Source of the DNA: Bacillus sp. SD088
GTDB taxonomy: Bacteria; Bacillota; Bacilli; Bacillales; Bacillaceae_C
Assembly (NCBI RefSeq): GCF_017355205.1
Contig: NZ_JADIJK010000009.1
Span: forward strand, 119,327 to 183,326
Direction of reading: 5' to 3'
DNA length: 64,000 nt
A program made the position numbers and the translations under genes. This document shows, piece after piece, positions 44,021 through 54,190 of this stretch. Within the stretch, counting starts at the first letter, position 1; every line of letters starts with the position of its first letter. The notes below the pieces were generated by a model. That model was given only the letters and a program-made list of their open reading frames with translations. It had not been told where the DNA came from and ran no database searches.

Positions 44021-44905
44021 TTATTTAACAGCTCCCAAAGTTAATCCTGTGACAAAATATTTTTGTAAGAAAGGATAGACCATCAAGATCGGAACAGTAG
44101 CAATGATTGTAATGGCCATTTTTAAAGACTGTGGATTAGTTTGTTTAGAGACAAATTGAGCATTTTGTGAATTGATATCACCGCCAGATGAACTAGCATT
44201 ATCCAATATTTTCATTAATTCATATTGTAAAGTTGTTAAGTTTTCATTTGATCTTGCATACAAATAAGTGTCAAACCAACTATTCCATTGTCCAACAGCT
44301 AAAAATAAAGAAATGGTCGCAATCACAGGCAATGATAATGGTAAGATAATGCGGCTAAAAATTGTAAAATCATTCGCTCCATCCATTTTCGCTGATTCTT
44401 CCAATGCCTTAGGTAGATTATCCATAAAAGAGCGGATAATAATTACATTAAAAGCACTAATTAACATCGGCAAAATATACACCATAAAATCATTGACAAG
44501 ACCCAAATTCCGTATCAACATATAATCTGGAATCAATCCACCGCTTACAAACATTGTCAGCACAAGTAAAATTGCAACCGGCTTATTGAAAACAAAATCT
44601 TTCCGACTTAATGTATAGGCAAGCATTGTACTGGCAATAATTCCGGTTAAAGTTCCTACGACAGTTCTTGTCACGGACATGATAAAAGCTTGTAAAAGAC
44701 GATCGTTACTACCGAAAACTTCTGTATAGTTTGCAAATGTAAAGTCTCTTGGCCAAATATAAATTCCCCCTTTAGCTGTGTCGACAGCATTATTCAAGGA
44801 AATAGCCAATATATTAAGGAAGGGGTATAGCGTAATAATAATGACTATAATCATGCAGATCGTTAGAATGAAATCAAAAAGCGTGATTTTCTTAAAGCGT
44901 TTCAT
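44021..44905 (-). CDS. ABC transporter permease, LplC/YtcP type (second importer)
   Basis: A 294-residue permease with about six membrane segments and the EAA loop (LEESAKMDGANDFTIFSRI). It ends QKYFVTGLTLGAVK, the usual C-terminus of this branch. Partner of the permease 18 bp upstream. As in the first set there is no ATPase gene, so a shared MsmX-like ATPase is expected. Confidence 0.92.
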   Translation of the reverse strand: MKRFKKITLFDFILTICMIIVIIITLYPFLNILAISLNNAVDTAKGGIYIWPRDFTFANYTEVFGSNDRLLQAFIMSVTRTVVGTLTGIIASTMLAYTLSRKDFVFNKPVAILLVLTMFVSGGLIPDYMLIRNLGLVNDFMVYILPMLISAFNVIIIRSFMDNLPKALEESAKMDGANDFTIFSRIILPLSLPVIATISLFLAVGQWNSWFDTYLYARSNENLTTLQYELMKILDNASSSGGDINSQNAQFVSKQTNPQSLKMAITIIATVPILMVYPFLQKYFVTGLTLGAVK

Positions 44906-44923
44906 TTTTGTTTCCTCCTTATC

Positions 44924-45877
44924 TTAATAGATTCCGCCATCCCCTGTTTTCCTCGCAATATTATTACAAATGACGATTAAAACGACACTAATAACCGATT
45001 TAAAAATCCCAATAGCGGTACCGAAGGAATATCGGAACATTCCGATCCCGTAATTTAGCGCATACAAGTCAATCACGAGGGATTTTTCAGCAACAATATT
45101 ATTGCCTAATAGCATTTGTTTTTCGAAGCCAATATTAATTAAGTTTCCGATATTTAAAATTAATAACACTATAATAACCGGTCGAATACTCGGTAATGTA
45201 ATATGCCACATTTGTTTCCAACGACTGGCACCATCCACTTTTGCTGCCTCATATAATTGCGGGTCTACCCCTGTCATCGCTGCCAAATAAATGATCGCAT
45301 TCCAGCCGGTTTCTTTCCATACATCAGCTGTCGTGACAATTCCCCAAAACATATTCGGACTTGACATAAATCCAATGGGTTTGTCGATTAAATGAGTCGC
45401 CATTAATAAATTATTTACTATTCCTTCTGGAGCTAACATCGTTGTGACTATATTCGCCACGATGACCCATGAAACAAAATGGGGTAAATAAGAAATCGTT
45501 TGCGTTAATTTCTTGAATTTTAGTAATCTTACTTCATTAATAAGTAAAGCAAAGGCAATCGAGGTAGCCGTCCCAAAAATGAGGCCAAGAGCCCCCATTC
45601 CTAATGTGTTTGTTAATGCTTGGTAAAAGATATCCTCTTTAAATAGTACTTTAAAATGCTTTAAACCTACCCAATCTTGATCAAAAAGCCCCTTAGCAGG
45701 TGAATAATCTTGAAAAGCCATCGTCCATCCGGCGAGAGGAATATACTTGAAAACGATTAACCAAATGACAAATGGAAGAGACATTAAGATTAATGCCTTT
45801 TGACTTTTGATTTTTTTCCAAGTATTATTTAATGGCTTATTTGTTTTCCCTTTCAATTCCATAGCTGTTTTTGCCAC
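44924..45877 (-). CDS. ABC transporter permease, LplB/YteP type (second importer)
   Basis: A 317-residue permease with a first hydrophobic helix at about residues 30-50 (ILMSLPFVIWLIVFKYIPLAG), the EAA loop YEAAKVDGASRWKQMWHI and the tail ARKTGDGGIY. It is the first gene of the operon permease-permease-receptor-GH31. A cre-like site lies about 65 bp before the start. Confidence 0.92.
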   Translation of the reverse strand: MAKTAMELKGKTNKPLNNTWKKIKSQKALILMSLPFVIWLIVFKYIPLAGWTMAFQDYSPAKGLFDQDWVGLKHFKVLFKEDIFYQALTNTLGMGALGLIFGTATSIAFALLINEVRLLKFKKLTQTISYLPHFVSWVIVANIVTTMLAPEGIVNNLLMATHLIDKPIGFMSSPNMFWGIVTTADVWKETGWNAIIYLAAMTGVDPQLYEAAKVDGASRWKQMWHITLPSIRPVIIVLLILNIGNLINIGFEKQMLLGNNIVAEKSLVIDLYALNYGIGMFRYSFGTAIGIFKSVISVVLIVICNNIARKTGDGGIY

Positions 45878-45939
45878 ATCTTTCCCCCCTCATCTACCAA
45901 ATAATCTTAATCAACTAATTCCTTATCTAGTATGCTAAC

Positions 45940-45953
45940 TGAAATCGCTTTCC
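45940..45953 (-). promoter_or_regulatory. Candidate cre site before the second importer operon
   Basis: TGAAATCGCTTTCC matches the cre consensus except at the last base and lies about 65 bp upstream of the permease start, in a position where CcpA could block initiation. Confidence 0.5.
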
Positions 45954-46063
45954 CTTTATACCTATTAAAAAAGTGTAAATTTCACGTAAAAATTAGACAT
46001 CTGCTTATATTCTTATTCATACAGCTCCGCCTTGCGGCATTTTCGTTTCCTAAAACGATAAAG

Positions 46064-46112
46064 AAGCATTCGATTATCACTTTTGAAAGTAAGAATCAAA
46101 TGCTTCTCTGCT
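46064..46112 (-). terminator. Terminator after the DUF4340 gene
   Basis: GAAGCATTCGATT pairs with AATCAAATGCTTC, with T-rich sequence following on the minus strand. It separates the sensor/DUF4340 transcript from the permease operon. Confidence 0.7.
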
Positions 46113-46116
46113 GGTA

Positions 46117-47124
46117 TTATGTTTGCTTTATCTTTTCAAGCATATTTTTAAAGAGCGATTTTTCCAGTAAAAAATCTGCTTTTCCATTCAAAAATACCGC
46201 AAAGTTGTCCTGATCATAAGATACAAGTTCCACATTTATCTCGCTTTTATCCCCTTGGTCATCTTGAAAGATCGTGTAAGTCATAGTGGCTTCAGGAGTA
46301 TGATACGTCGCATTCTTCACAACATCATGCACAGATAAGCCAGCAATATCTTTATATAAATCTCTAAAAATATCTTCTCCTACCTCTTGATCATTAATAA
46401 AAAAGACTGGAGATCCTTGTCCATCCTGATCAAATTGATGGTCAATTTTAATGACAATTTCCTGATCTCCATCACTAATTTGCAATTGATCCAGCACGTC
46501 GATTGCAATAATTTTTACGAATTTCTCGACCAGCTCAAACGCTTGTAATTGGTAAGGCTGTAAAACATCCTCCACAATCGTTCCAACTTGCTCACTATCA
46601 CTTAATTTTGCATAACGTTTCCCGTCCCCAGTCTGATCACCAAGAATGAGGGTTTCCTCCCCTTCTTCGGATTGAAAAGTTAGTTTCATATCCGGCGTTT
46701 CTAATCCATACATTTCAAGTTTTTTTTCCTCGCCAATGATTTCTTCCCATTCTAATTCCTCTATCCCATATATCATGTTGACAAGTGGATTGTATTTCAC
46801 ACTATAGGTATTTCGATAAGGTTGATGTATATATCATCCACTCAAATTAGTTCGAACTTCTTCCTCTGAATAAGGTGAATCAGGTGCGAGTTCAATAGTT
46901 TCTTCAGCATTCTGAAGTGTGATGTGGTGAACTTGATCTGGTTGGATCGAAAGAACCGGCTGTGTTTGCTGATTATCCCGCGTTTCCCCCGCATTTTCAT
47001 CTGATTCCAGAGAAACCTGTTCCCCCGATTGGTATTCCTTTTTAGCTAAAATAACCAATAAGGAGCTGATAATCAGGAAAAAAATAATCAATAAACTGGT
47101 TGTTTTTATAGTAAGTCCTCGCAA
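46117..47124 (-). pseudogene. DUF4340-type membrane-anchored protein interrupted by an in-frame TGA
   Basis: The frame starts with TTG at 47124 (GGAGG site), gives an N-terminal membrane anchor (SLLIIFFLIISSLLVILAKK) and ends at a TGA at 46836-46834 after TNLSG. The same reading frame continues without shift as YIHQPYRNTYSVKYNPLVNM and runs 238 more codons to 46117, so one base change (perhaps TGG to TGA) has split a protein of about 335 residues. The repeated beta-strand elements (LTFQSEEGEETLILGDQTGDG) are of the DUF4340 type, whose members sit beside sugar or gliding systems. An internal GTG at 46800 could restart translation. Confidence 0.75.
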
Positions 47125-47142
47125 AGTTGTTCCTCCATCCTC

Positions 47143-47808
47143 CTATCCTTTAGACATTTTCGACTCTAAATAGCTTAATGGTTGTTGTAAGTTTAACATC
47201 ACAAAATAACCAATTAAGCTAATCGAAAATAAAAAGCTGATACTTGGGAAAGTCCAATAAATAATGCCAAAGGCGATCATACTTGTAATATTTAAAAGAG
47301 TTGCTTTGAAAAATTTGAAAACGGAATAGACAGAAATAATAAAGAGATTTTTCAATTTCACTTCAAATCTTGAAATAATCGGAAAAGCATAAATCATTAT
47401 AAATACACAGACAACGAGCAATAGAAGAAATACAGGTGAAAAAATATTGCGGTTATTCGTAGAATAACCAATATCAATCGCCAAAATTAATAAAATGGTT
47501 AATTGAATCAACCAATATTTCATCGTTGGCCAAAAGTTAAGTGTATAGGCTTTAAAAAAGTCCTTTGTGACTTGAAGGTCTTTCTCTCTTACTAATTTTC
47601 CCATCGTTGAAAGTACAGCTGTTATTGCCGGCCCCATTGGGATTAACGTAATATAAAACAATAGAATATTTTCAAACACGAAGTCGGCTAAGTAAAACAC
47701 GCTAAGAAATAATAGATTAGATAGAATAAAGTAAAGATTCGTCATAAAAAAATAATAAAGATACTTCATGATTATATATGCCGGTCTGTCTGTCACTGGT
47801 TTAGCCAT
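47143..47808 (-). CDS. yesL: YesL-type membrane protein (DUF624)
   Basis: A 221-residue protein with about five membrane segments, beginning with YYFFMTNLYFILSNLLFLSVF, followed by the family's PMGPAITAVLSTMGKLVREKD. DUF624/YesL genes almost always lie beside YesMN two-component genes and LplBC importers in Bacillus, as here, but their function is unknown. It lies between the response regulator and the broken DUF4340 gene, with short gaps, and is likely co-transcribed with them. Confidence 0.88.
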   Translation of the reverse strand: MAKPVTDRPAYIIMKYLYYFFMTNLYFILSNLLFLSVFYLADFVFENILLFYITLIPMGPAITAVLSTMGKLVREKDLQVTKDFFKAYTLNFWPTMKYWLIQLTILLILAIDIGYSTNNRNIFSPVFLLLLVVCVFIMIYAFPIISRFEVKLKNLFIISVYSVFKFFKATLLNITSMIAFGIIYWTFPSISFLFSISLIGYFVMLNLQQPLSYLESKMSKG

Positions 47809-47823
47809 GCTTATCCCTCTTCA

Positions 47824-49344
47824 TTAGCTGGTGATTCCCTTTCGCTGTTTCATTTGATATTCCTTGGGACTCATATTTTCATACTGCTTAAAATTTTTAT
47901 AAAAATAATCAGCATTGGAATATCCAACTAATCTGGAAATCTCATTCACTTTATATTTGTCACTCATCAATAATTCCTTCGCTTTGTAAATCCGTACTTG
48001 ATGCAAATAAACGTTAAAATACTCTCCCGTTTCCTTTTTAAATAACTTTCCTAAATAGGCACTATTGTAATGGAATAAATTTGCCACATACTTTAAGCTG
48101 ATATCTTCATTAAAGTAAATATGAATATATTCTTTCACCTTATCAACAATATGTCCTTTTGTTGGGGAACCACCATGAATCGATTCACTAATTAGCAATA
48201 GTTCATTCACAATCAGTTGCATGATGCTCTGAAGATTTATTTGGCTATTTATTTTATTTTCCAAAACATTTTTATCGACAATATTTATATCTAGGTAGTT
48301 TTCTTGGATAAAACCAAATAAAGAAACACACCATTCAAAGAGCTCTAATTTAATTCTTTCTTTTGAAAAGTGGCTGGTTCGGTAATAAAGTTCTAACTCA
48401 GAGACTATCTTTTTAATATTCCTTTTATCGCCAAACTCTATATAATGATAAAGCTTTCTTCTATTTTGTCCCTCATCTGGTTTCTTCGTAACTTTCGTAC
48501 AAGTTGTAAACTCCTGATAGTGCAAAATCTGCTTCTCGCTGAAGCAAAAATGGAAATTCATTAATTCTTTTATTTGCTTGTAAGCAGTGAATAATATTGC
48601 TGGACGGTCAATTACATTTGCAATCAGCAAAACAATTGCTTGTCCGGCATTTTCTTGAAACACCTTTCTCATTTTTGCCAAAAACAGCTTCATAAAAGCA
48701 GGACTGTTCTGAATGAACAGCAAATGGTCAAAATCATCTTTTCTAATTAATTTTATATGTTCTGCATTTTCAGCCACCTTTTCCTTTAACCATGAATTAT
48801 TACTTTGCTTCAAGTCGCCGCAAATTCGAACAAGGTGTAATTCCTTTCCCTTTAATTCTCTTAGTAAAGGTTCATCCAAATCGTCTTGCTTTCCCTCCAA
48901 TAAGGCCCTTAATGTCCGTTCTTCATTCAGTTGATTATAGGAAGCTAGTTGATCCTGTAGTTTCTGTTCCTCAATCCTTTCCTGTTCAATTTTACCAAGA
49001 ACTTGGATTAACTCTGTTTCCACTATTGGTTTTAGTAAATAATGCTCAATCCCTAAACCCATTAGTTTCTTCGCATAAGAAAAACTAGAATAAGCGGTTA
49101 AAATGATAAATTTAGTAGTGAAATTTTCCTTCTTTAACTGGCTAATAATATCAATCCCCGACAATCCAGGCATCCGAATATCAAGCATCACTAAATCCGG
49201 CTGATGTATACGAATCTTATTTAGACCATCTCGGCCATTGATCCCAACATCACAAATTTCGTAACCAAATTCATCCCAAGGGATGACATGCTTTAACCCT
49301 TCTTGGATAATCGGTTCATCGTCAATGATTAGTAATTTCCGCAT
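47824..49344 (-). CDS. yesN: YesN-type response regulator (REC plus AraC HTH)
   Basis: A 506-residue transcription activator. The receiver domain (residues 1-120) has the acidic pair DDEP and the phospho-Asp in DLVMLDIRMPG (about 55), and a conserved Lys in LLKPI. A middle region of unknown fold leads to two AraC helix-turn-helix motifs (SLKYVANLFHYNSAYLGKLFK and VNEISRLVGYSNADYFYKNFK, split here). It overlaps the YesM frame by 23 bp, so the two are translationally coupled. It probably activates the transporter operon downstream in response to an external oligosaccharide. Confidence 0.93.
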   Translation of the reverse strand: MRKLLIIDDEPIIQEGLKHVIPWDEFGYEICDVGINGRDGLNKIRIHQPDLVMLDIRMPGLSGIDIISQLKKENFTTKFIILTAYSSFSYAKKLMGLGIEHYLLKPIVETELIQVLGKIEQERIEEQKLQDQLASYNQLNEERTLRALLEGKQDDLDEPLLRELKGKELHLVRICGDLKQSNNSWLKEKVAENAEHIKLIRKDDFDHLLFIQNSPAFMKLFLAKMRKVFQENAGQAIVLLIANVIDRPAILFTAYKQIKELMNFHFCFSEKQILHYQEFTTCTKVTKKPDEGQNRRKLYHYIEFGDKRNIKKIVSELELYYRTSHFSKERIKLELFEWCVSLFGFIQENYLDINIVDKNVLENKINSQINLQSIMQLIVNELLLISESIHGGSPTKGHIVDKVKEYIHIYFNEDISLKYVANLFHYNSAYLGKLFKKETGEYFNVYLHQVRIYKAKELLMSDKYKVNEISRLVGYSNADYFYKNFKQYENMSPKEYQMKQRKGITS

Positions 49345-51148
49345 CTGAATCCGGTCCTTTCTTTGAAGGTAGGAACAAGGTTACAACCGTACCAATCCCA
49401 TGCTCACTCTCAATATCGACTCCATATGCTTCACCATAGTATAATTTAATCCTTTTATTGACATTATTCATGCCAATCCCACTACTGTATCGCGTGTTGT
49501 CCTCTGATTCATCTAATCCTTTCTTTAATAAAATTAAGGCATCAGATGCGATTCCTACCCCATTATCTCTGACTTCGATCACAAGGTTATCAGCTGTTTT
49601 AAACACCTTAATTTTTACCATACTCGCTTCCATTTCTTGATCGATCCCATGAATGATGGAATTCTCAACAACGGGTTGAAGCAGTAATGGGAATATGTAA
49701 TAGTCTTGAATATCACATTCAATGTCAATACTAAAATTCACCCTATCACCAAAACGCATTTTCTGAATTTCTAAATATGTTTTGATTAAGTTAATTTCAG
49801 ATTCTAATAAAATCGGTTGATCAGAAACTTCTAAACTGGATCGCATCATTTGACTAAGCAACATGACACTTCTTGCTACCTCTTGATCTTTACTAATCAA
49901 CGCCTTCATACGAATCATCTCCAATGTGTTATAGAGAAAATGAGGATTGATTTGACTCGATAACATTTTAAATTCAGACTCTTTTTGTCTTCTTTTCCAT
50001 TGTTCTTCATTGATTTTATGAACATATACTTCATTGATCAGTTGTTTAATACTATCAGCGGTCAGCACTAAATCATCATACGCCTGCCCAATCTCATCTC
50101 CACCCAATTTTCGCTCCTTGATGGCGAAATTTCCTTTCGCGATATTGTTCATGGCATTTCGAAGCAGATGGACCCGTTTGTCGAATGATCTAATAAAGAG
50201 ACCTATTAGCGTGATCGAAATAATCAAACAAATCATCACAATCAAAAATCCATTATATAAAACGGATTTTGAATCTTTAATCACATCTTCAATCGGAATT
50301 AATGCTGTAATTTGGATTTGATTTTCTAAAGTTTTGCTAGGCTTAAAAGATCGTAAATAAATTTTATATTTTTCTTCCTTAAACTCTGTATCATAAATAA
50401 TAGATTCTTCTTGTATATCAGCCTTTTTGATAAAAGAAGGATCTTGCCCTAAATAACTCGGGTCCTTGCTATGAACAATTTTTTTATTATCTAGAGAAAC
50501 AAACACATCAAATAACTCACTTTTCGAAATGGCTGTCAGATTATTAGGGGAAATCTCGATCGCTAACACCCCTAATAATTCACGATCATCCCCATAAACT
50601 GACCGGGTCAGTGTTAGGTAGGCGTTTTCCGTCCATTTGTCTTGCATATATTCCCAAGAAATTCGTCCTTGTCTCTCGACAGCCTTTTGATACCAATCCT
50701 GATTCCTAGTCTCTTGATCTGCATATACAAATTGCGAATTTGTAATCATTTCCTTTGTCATATAGAACCGAATATTTCCAATTTCATTGTAATAGCGTAA
50801 ATAATTAGTAAAGATCGGATAGGTGGCATAAGCGTTATAAATTTCAAGATTGTTTTTGTACTCTTGCCCCAGCACCTTCTTTAAATCATTACTAATGTAA
50901 ATTTGATCTGAGATATTAATAGCTCGATCTAAAATGGTATTTAATCTCATTTCTAGCTTATCAACATTTGCGTTCACTTCATTAATCGTATTATTAAGAA
51001 CAACATCTCGCATACTGTAATTTAGGTATAATCCAATCAGTAGGATAGGAATGACAGTTACAACTAAATAAATGCCTAATAATTTAATTTTTACCTTTTT
51101 ATTGGTAATCGTGCCAGTTAATTTTATAAGATATTTCACTGCCATCAC
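49322..51148 (-). CDS. yesM: YesM-type sensor histidine kinase
   Basis: A 608-residue membrane sensor. TM1 is at about residues 22-45 (LLGIYLVVTVIPILLIGLYL), an extracellular sensing domain follows, and TM2 is near 300 (GFLIVMICLIISITLIGLF). Then come a HAMP segment, the LytS/YesM-type phospho-His motif QINPHFLYNTLEMI and the ATP-binding NSIIHGI, DNGVGI and SSGIGMNNV boxes. It is the partner of the YesN protein and likely senses a plant oligosaccharide directly or through a binding protein. Confidence 0.93.
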   Translation of the reverse strand: MMAVKYLIKLTGTITNKKVKIKLLGIYLVVTVIPILLIGLYLNYSMRDVVLNNTINEVNANVDKLEMRLNTILDRAINISDQIYISNDLKKVLGQEYKNNLEIYNAYATYPIFTNYLRYYNEIGNIRFYMTKEMITNSQFVYADQETRNQDWYQKAVERQGRISWEYMQDKWTENAYLTLTRSVYGDDRELLGVLAIEISPNNLTAISKSELFDVFVSLDNKKIVHSKDPSYLGQDPSFIKKADIQEESIIYDTEFKEEKYKIYLRSFKPSKTLENQIQITALIPIEDVIKDSKSVLYNGFLIVMICLIISITLIGLFIRSFDKRVHLLRNAMNNIAKGNFAIKERKLGGDEIGQAYDDLVLTADSIKQLINEVYVHKINEEQWKRRQKESEFKMLSSQINPHFLYNTLEMIRMKALISKDQEVARSVMLLSQMMRSSLEVSDQPILLESEINLIKTYLEIQKMRFGDRVNFSIDIECDIQDYYIFPLLLQPVVENSIIHGIDQEMEASMVKIKVFKTADNLVIEVRDNGVGIASDALILLKKGLDESEDNTRYSSGIGMNNVNKRIKLYYGEAYGVDIESEHGIGTVVTLFLPSKKGPDSDAEITNH

Positions 51149-51163
51149 CTGACCCTCTAAACT

Positions 51164-54064
51164 TCAGATGATCATATCAACTACACCGAAATCATATTTT
51201 TTTCTTAATGATATGCGCTTCCATTTCTCTCCGCCAGAACCATCTCTCTTTTTTAATTGTAATGTGTTGATTGAGACAGGTCCTTCCATTACGATAAATA
51301 GATCGTGTAAGTCTGCAATAGCTGTAAATGGCAATTGAACATCGATCCACTCTCCAGGATAGCTGACTGTAAATTCCTTCTCCGTTACTACCGCATGCTC
51401 AATCCGATCGATGTTCAGCTTTACTTTTCCAGGTCCTCCATCTGTAGTCACGCGCAATGTCAAACAAAGCTTTTCAGCAATCATCTCAACATTTTCAAAT
51501 TTGATCCATCCATCCAACCGATTTGTCACACAATTCAGACCATTTTCACCTTTATCCAAATATACACTGGCATAATCATTATAATTTTCAGCTTTCGTTA
51601 CTTCCTTTAAGGAGCGGTGAGTGATATTAACACCCTGAATTCGAATAAATTCTTTAAATCTTATATCTTCACTCGATGTACCGACGGAGAGCATACATGA
51701 ACCTGTTTCTAACGTATATTGCTCTTCATTCACATTCCAAATCAATAATTGATCCGCTTCCATTTTTAATGAAATTGTCTTTTTTTCAAAGGGATGCAGT
51801 TTTATTTTCTTAAAATCTACCAGCTGCCTACGTGGCCTTGGAAGAGCTGAACCTTGAACTGTGGCATACAATTGCACTACTTCATGGGTGGGATGCTCAC
51901 TTGTATTTTCTATGCAAACTTGAGCAGAAACCAATTCGTTTTTTAAAAGCGTTGTTGTATCAAGTTGTAGTTGATCATATTTACAGGTTGTATAACTTAA
52001 TCCGTGACCAAAAGGGTATAAAACTTCTTCATCAAAGTATTGATACGTCCTTTTCGACTTTATTATATCATAGTCGAAAATTGTCGGTAATTGTCGAACA
52101 CCTTTATACCAAGTCATACTTAATTTTCCAGATGGTACTTCATCGCCAAATAAAATGGAAGCAATACTTTCCCCAAGCATTTGTGACCCATGGGAAGAAT
52201 ATAGAATAGCAGGGATATGTTCCTGTGCCCAATTCACAGCTATGGGATAGCTACTAATCAGTACTAAAACCACATTATTATTTACCTTGTATACCTCTTC
52301 CAATAGTTTTTGTTGCTGCTTTGGCAGGATAATATCAGAACGATCCTCTGTTTCTCTACCGTTTAGCATCGGGTTATTCCCTAAGCAAACAATCGCCACA
52401 TCGCTCTCTTTCGCAGCTTGGACCGCTTCATTGATACCTGATGATAGAATTTGCTTCTGAAAAACCCCCGGTTGGCTTCCTATTGTCAATCCATTGTCTT
52501 CTGCCACCTTTAATGATTCCCCCTGCCATGTGGACAGATAGTACATTCCCTTATTTTCATCTACTGGATGAAAGCCTATTTTTTCTCGAATAAACCAATT
52601 AAAAACCTCTTGACTATTTGCCTTAAACGTTGCATCCTGTTCGTTTTGGCATATATAACGCTGATTGGCTACATTTTTCAACAGATTTCCATTCCACCCC
52701 CATTCCTCTATCTCAAAAATTTCCTTTTCTCCAATTGAATTAGCCTGAAATACTATTTTGTCATCTGCGGCCATTGTCATATATGCTTCCTTGTCAAACG
52801 ATTTCAGCGCTATTTTATCATTTCCTTTAACAAAGCTGACCATATAATTATGACATTTATTTTGAATCCCCATTAAAGGGGTAATTTGATAGGGAGAATA
52901 GCCTGTATACCAATCGCGGTACACAATATCTGCCGTTGGCCCAATGACTGCAATTTTTTTTAGTTTTTCTTTTTGGAGTGGAAGCATCTGCCCAGCGTTC
53001 TTTAGAAGAACGATCGATTCATTCGTTGCTTCAAGTGCTAAATCCGCGTGTTCTTTAGAGCATAATCTAGTTTGGTCCACTTGGAAATAAGGATTTTTGC
53101 TCGTGTCACCATCAAAATGACCTAAGCGGAAACGAACTTTTAACATATTACCAATTGCTTCGGTTAGCTCCTCCTCAGTGATCAGTTGTTGTGTCAAAGC
53201 TTGTCGAGCCGCTTCTTCCACTCGTTCCTTATCATCTACAAAGCAATCAATCCCTTTTTTCAAAGCATCAGCTAAAGCTTCAGCGAAGGAGGAATAATAG
53301 CCATATTCCTCCACATTCAAAGTCAATGCCCCGCCATCACACACAACAAAACCATCCATTTTCCATTGTTTCTTCACAACTTCTTTTATTTCTCGAATTT
53401 GCATCGCCGGAACGCCATTGACCCCATTATATGCCGTCATCATAGACAAAGCCTTCCCTTCTTTAAAAGCAGGTTCAAAAGCTTTTAAATAATACTCATA
53501 TCGATTACGCGGGTCAATGCTGTTTGAAATCCGCTCTCTGCCATACTCGTTATTATTTCCATAGAAATGCTTAGGAGCTGCTACTAGTTTGAGATAAAAC
53601 GGGTCCTCTCCCTGCATTCCTTTAATCAGTTCGGTTGCTAGTTGGCCTGTTAAATAAGGATCCTCCCCGTACGCTTCCTCTGTCCGTCCCCATCTCGGAT
53701 CACGCTCCATATCAATCGTTGGTGCCCAAAGGGTTAAACCTGTTTTTTGTTGATTTTGTTCATAAAAAATGCGTGCCTCATCGCCAATCACACTACCGAC
53801 CTTTTTCATTAGCTCACGATTCCATGTACTAGATAATCCAATCGGCTGTGGAAAAACGGTCGTCTTTCCTCCATTCCTATCTACAACTCCATGAGCTGCT
53901 TCGCCACCAACCTGGTATTCCTTGATGCCTAAACGGGGAATGGCACTTTGAGATGTTGATAATAAGCTGATTTTTTCATCTTGCGTTAATAGCTCTAGTA
54001 AATGGGTTACTCTTGCTTCCAATGGCTCATTTATATCTTTAAATAATCGCTTTTGCTCCTTCAT
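51164..54064 (-). CDS. GH3 beta-glycosidase with inserted and C-terminal accessory domains
   Basis: A 966-residue cytoplasmic enzyme of the beta-xylosidase/beta-glucosidase family. The N-terminal barrel has GLTLWAPTIDMERDPRWGR, KHFYGN and the nucleophile Asp243 in GFVVCDGG. The second domain has VAIVCLGNNPMLNGRETEDR and SSHGSQMLGESIASILFGD. A segment at about 405-515 (AADDKIVFQANS to YICQNEQDATFKAN) is inserted between them. A C-terminal beta domain (about 825-960: DYASVYLDKGENGLNCV, TTDGGPGKVKLNIDRIEHAV) resembles a carbohydrate-binding module of the CBM6 type. No signal peptide is visible. It is upstream of yesM and may share its transcript. Confidence 0.92.
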   Translation of the reverse strand: MKEQKRLFKDINEPLEARVTHLLELLTQDEKISLLSTSQSAIPRLGIKEYQVGGEAAHGVVDRNGGKTTVFPQPIGLSSTWNRELMKKVGSVIGDEARIFYEQNQQKTGLTLWAPTIDMERDPRWGRTEEAYGEDPYLTGQLATELIKGMQGEDPFYLKLVAAPKHFYGNNNEYGRERISNSIDPRNRYEYYLKAFEPAFKEGKALSMMTAYNGVNGVPAMQIREIKEVVKKQWKMDGFVVCDGGALTLNVEEYGYYSSFAEALADALKKGIDCFVDDKERVEEAARQALTQQLITEEELTEAIGNMLKVRFRLGHFDGDTSKNPYFQVDQTRLCSKEHADLALEATNESIVLLKNAGQMLPLQKEKLKKIAVIGPTADIVYRDWYTGYSPYQITPLMGIQNKCHNYMVSFVKGNDKIALKSFDKEAYMTMAADDKIVFQANSIGEKEIFEIEEWGWNGNLLKNVANQRYICQNEQDATFKANSQEVFNWFIREKIGFHPVDENKGMYYLSTWQGESLKVAEDNGLTIGSQPGVFQKQILSSGINEAVQAAKESDVAIVCLGNNPMLNGRETEDRSDIILPKQQQKLLEEVYKVNNNVVLVLISSYPIAVNWAQEHIPAILYSSHGSQMLGESIASILFGDEVPSGKLSMTWYKGVRQLPTIFDYDIIKSKRTYQYFDEEVLYPFGHGLSYTTCKYDQLQLDTTTLLKNELVSAQVCIENTSEHPTHEVVQLYATVQGSALPRPRRQLVDFKKIKLHPFEKKTISLKMEADQLLIWNVNEEQYTLETGSCMLSVGTSSEDIRFKEFIRIQGVNITHRSLKEVTKAENYNDYASVYLDKGENGLNCVTNRLDGWIKFENVEMIAEKLCLTLRVTTDGGPGKVKLNIDRIEHAVVTEKEFTVSYPGEWIDVQLPFTAIADLHDLFIVMEGPVSINTLQLKKRDGSGGEKWKRISLRKKYDFGVVDMII

Positions 54065-54190
54065 TGTTTCCCCCTTATGATGCGACAGCTTGCCACCACA
54101 TATTGACTATGGATCTACTTTTAGGTTTTTGTTTTCATAGAACTTTTGACAATACCTAAAATTAGCGTTTACTCAAATGAACATCGATAG

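Noticed and set aside
45932..46213. 93-codon plus-strand frame before the permease operon
   Set aside because: It covers a terminator and the end of the DUF4340 frame and has no ribosome site or recognisable domain.
46834..46836. TGA read as selenocysteine
   Set aside because: No Sec insertion hairpin was seen and the family has no Sec members known to me; a Trp to stop change is simpler.
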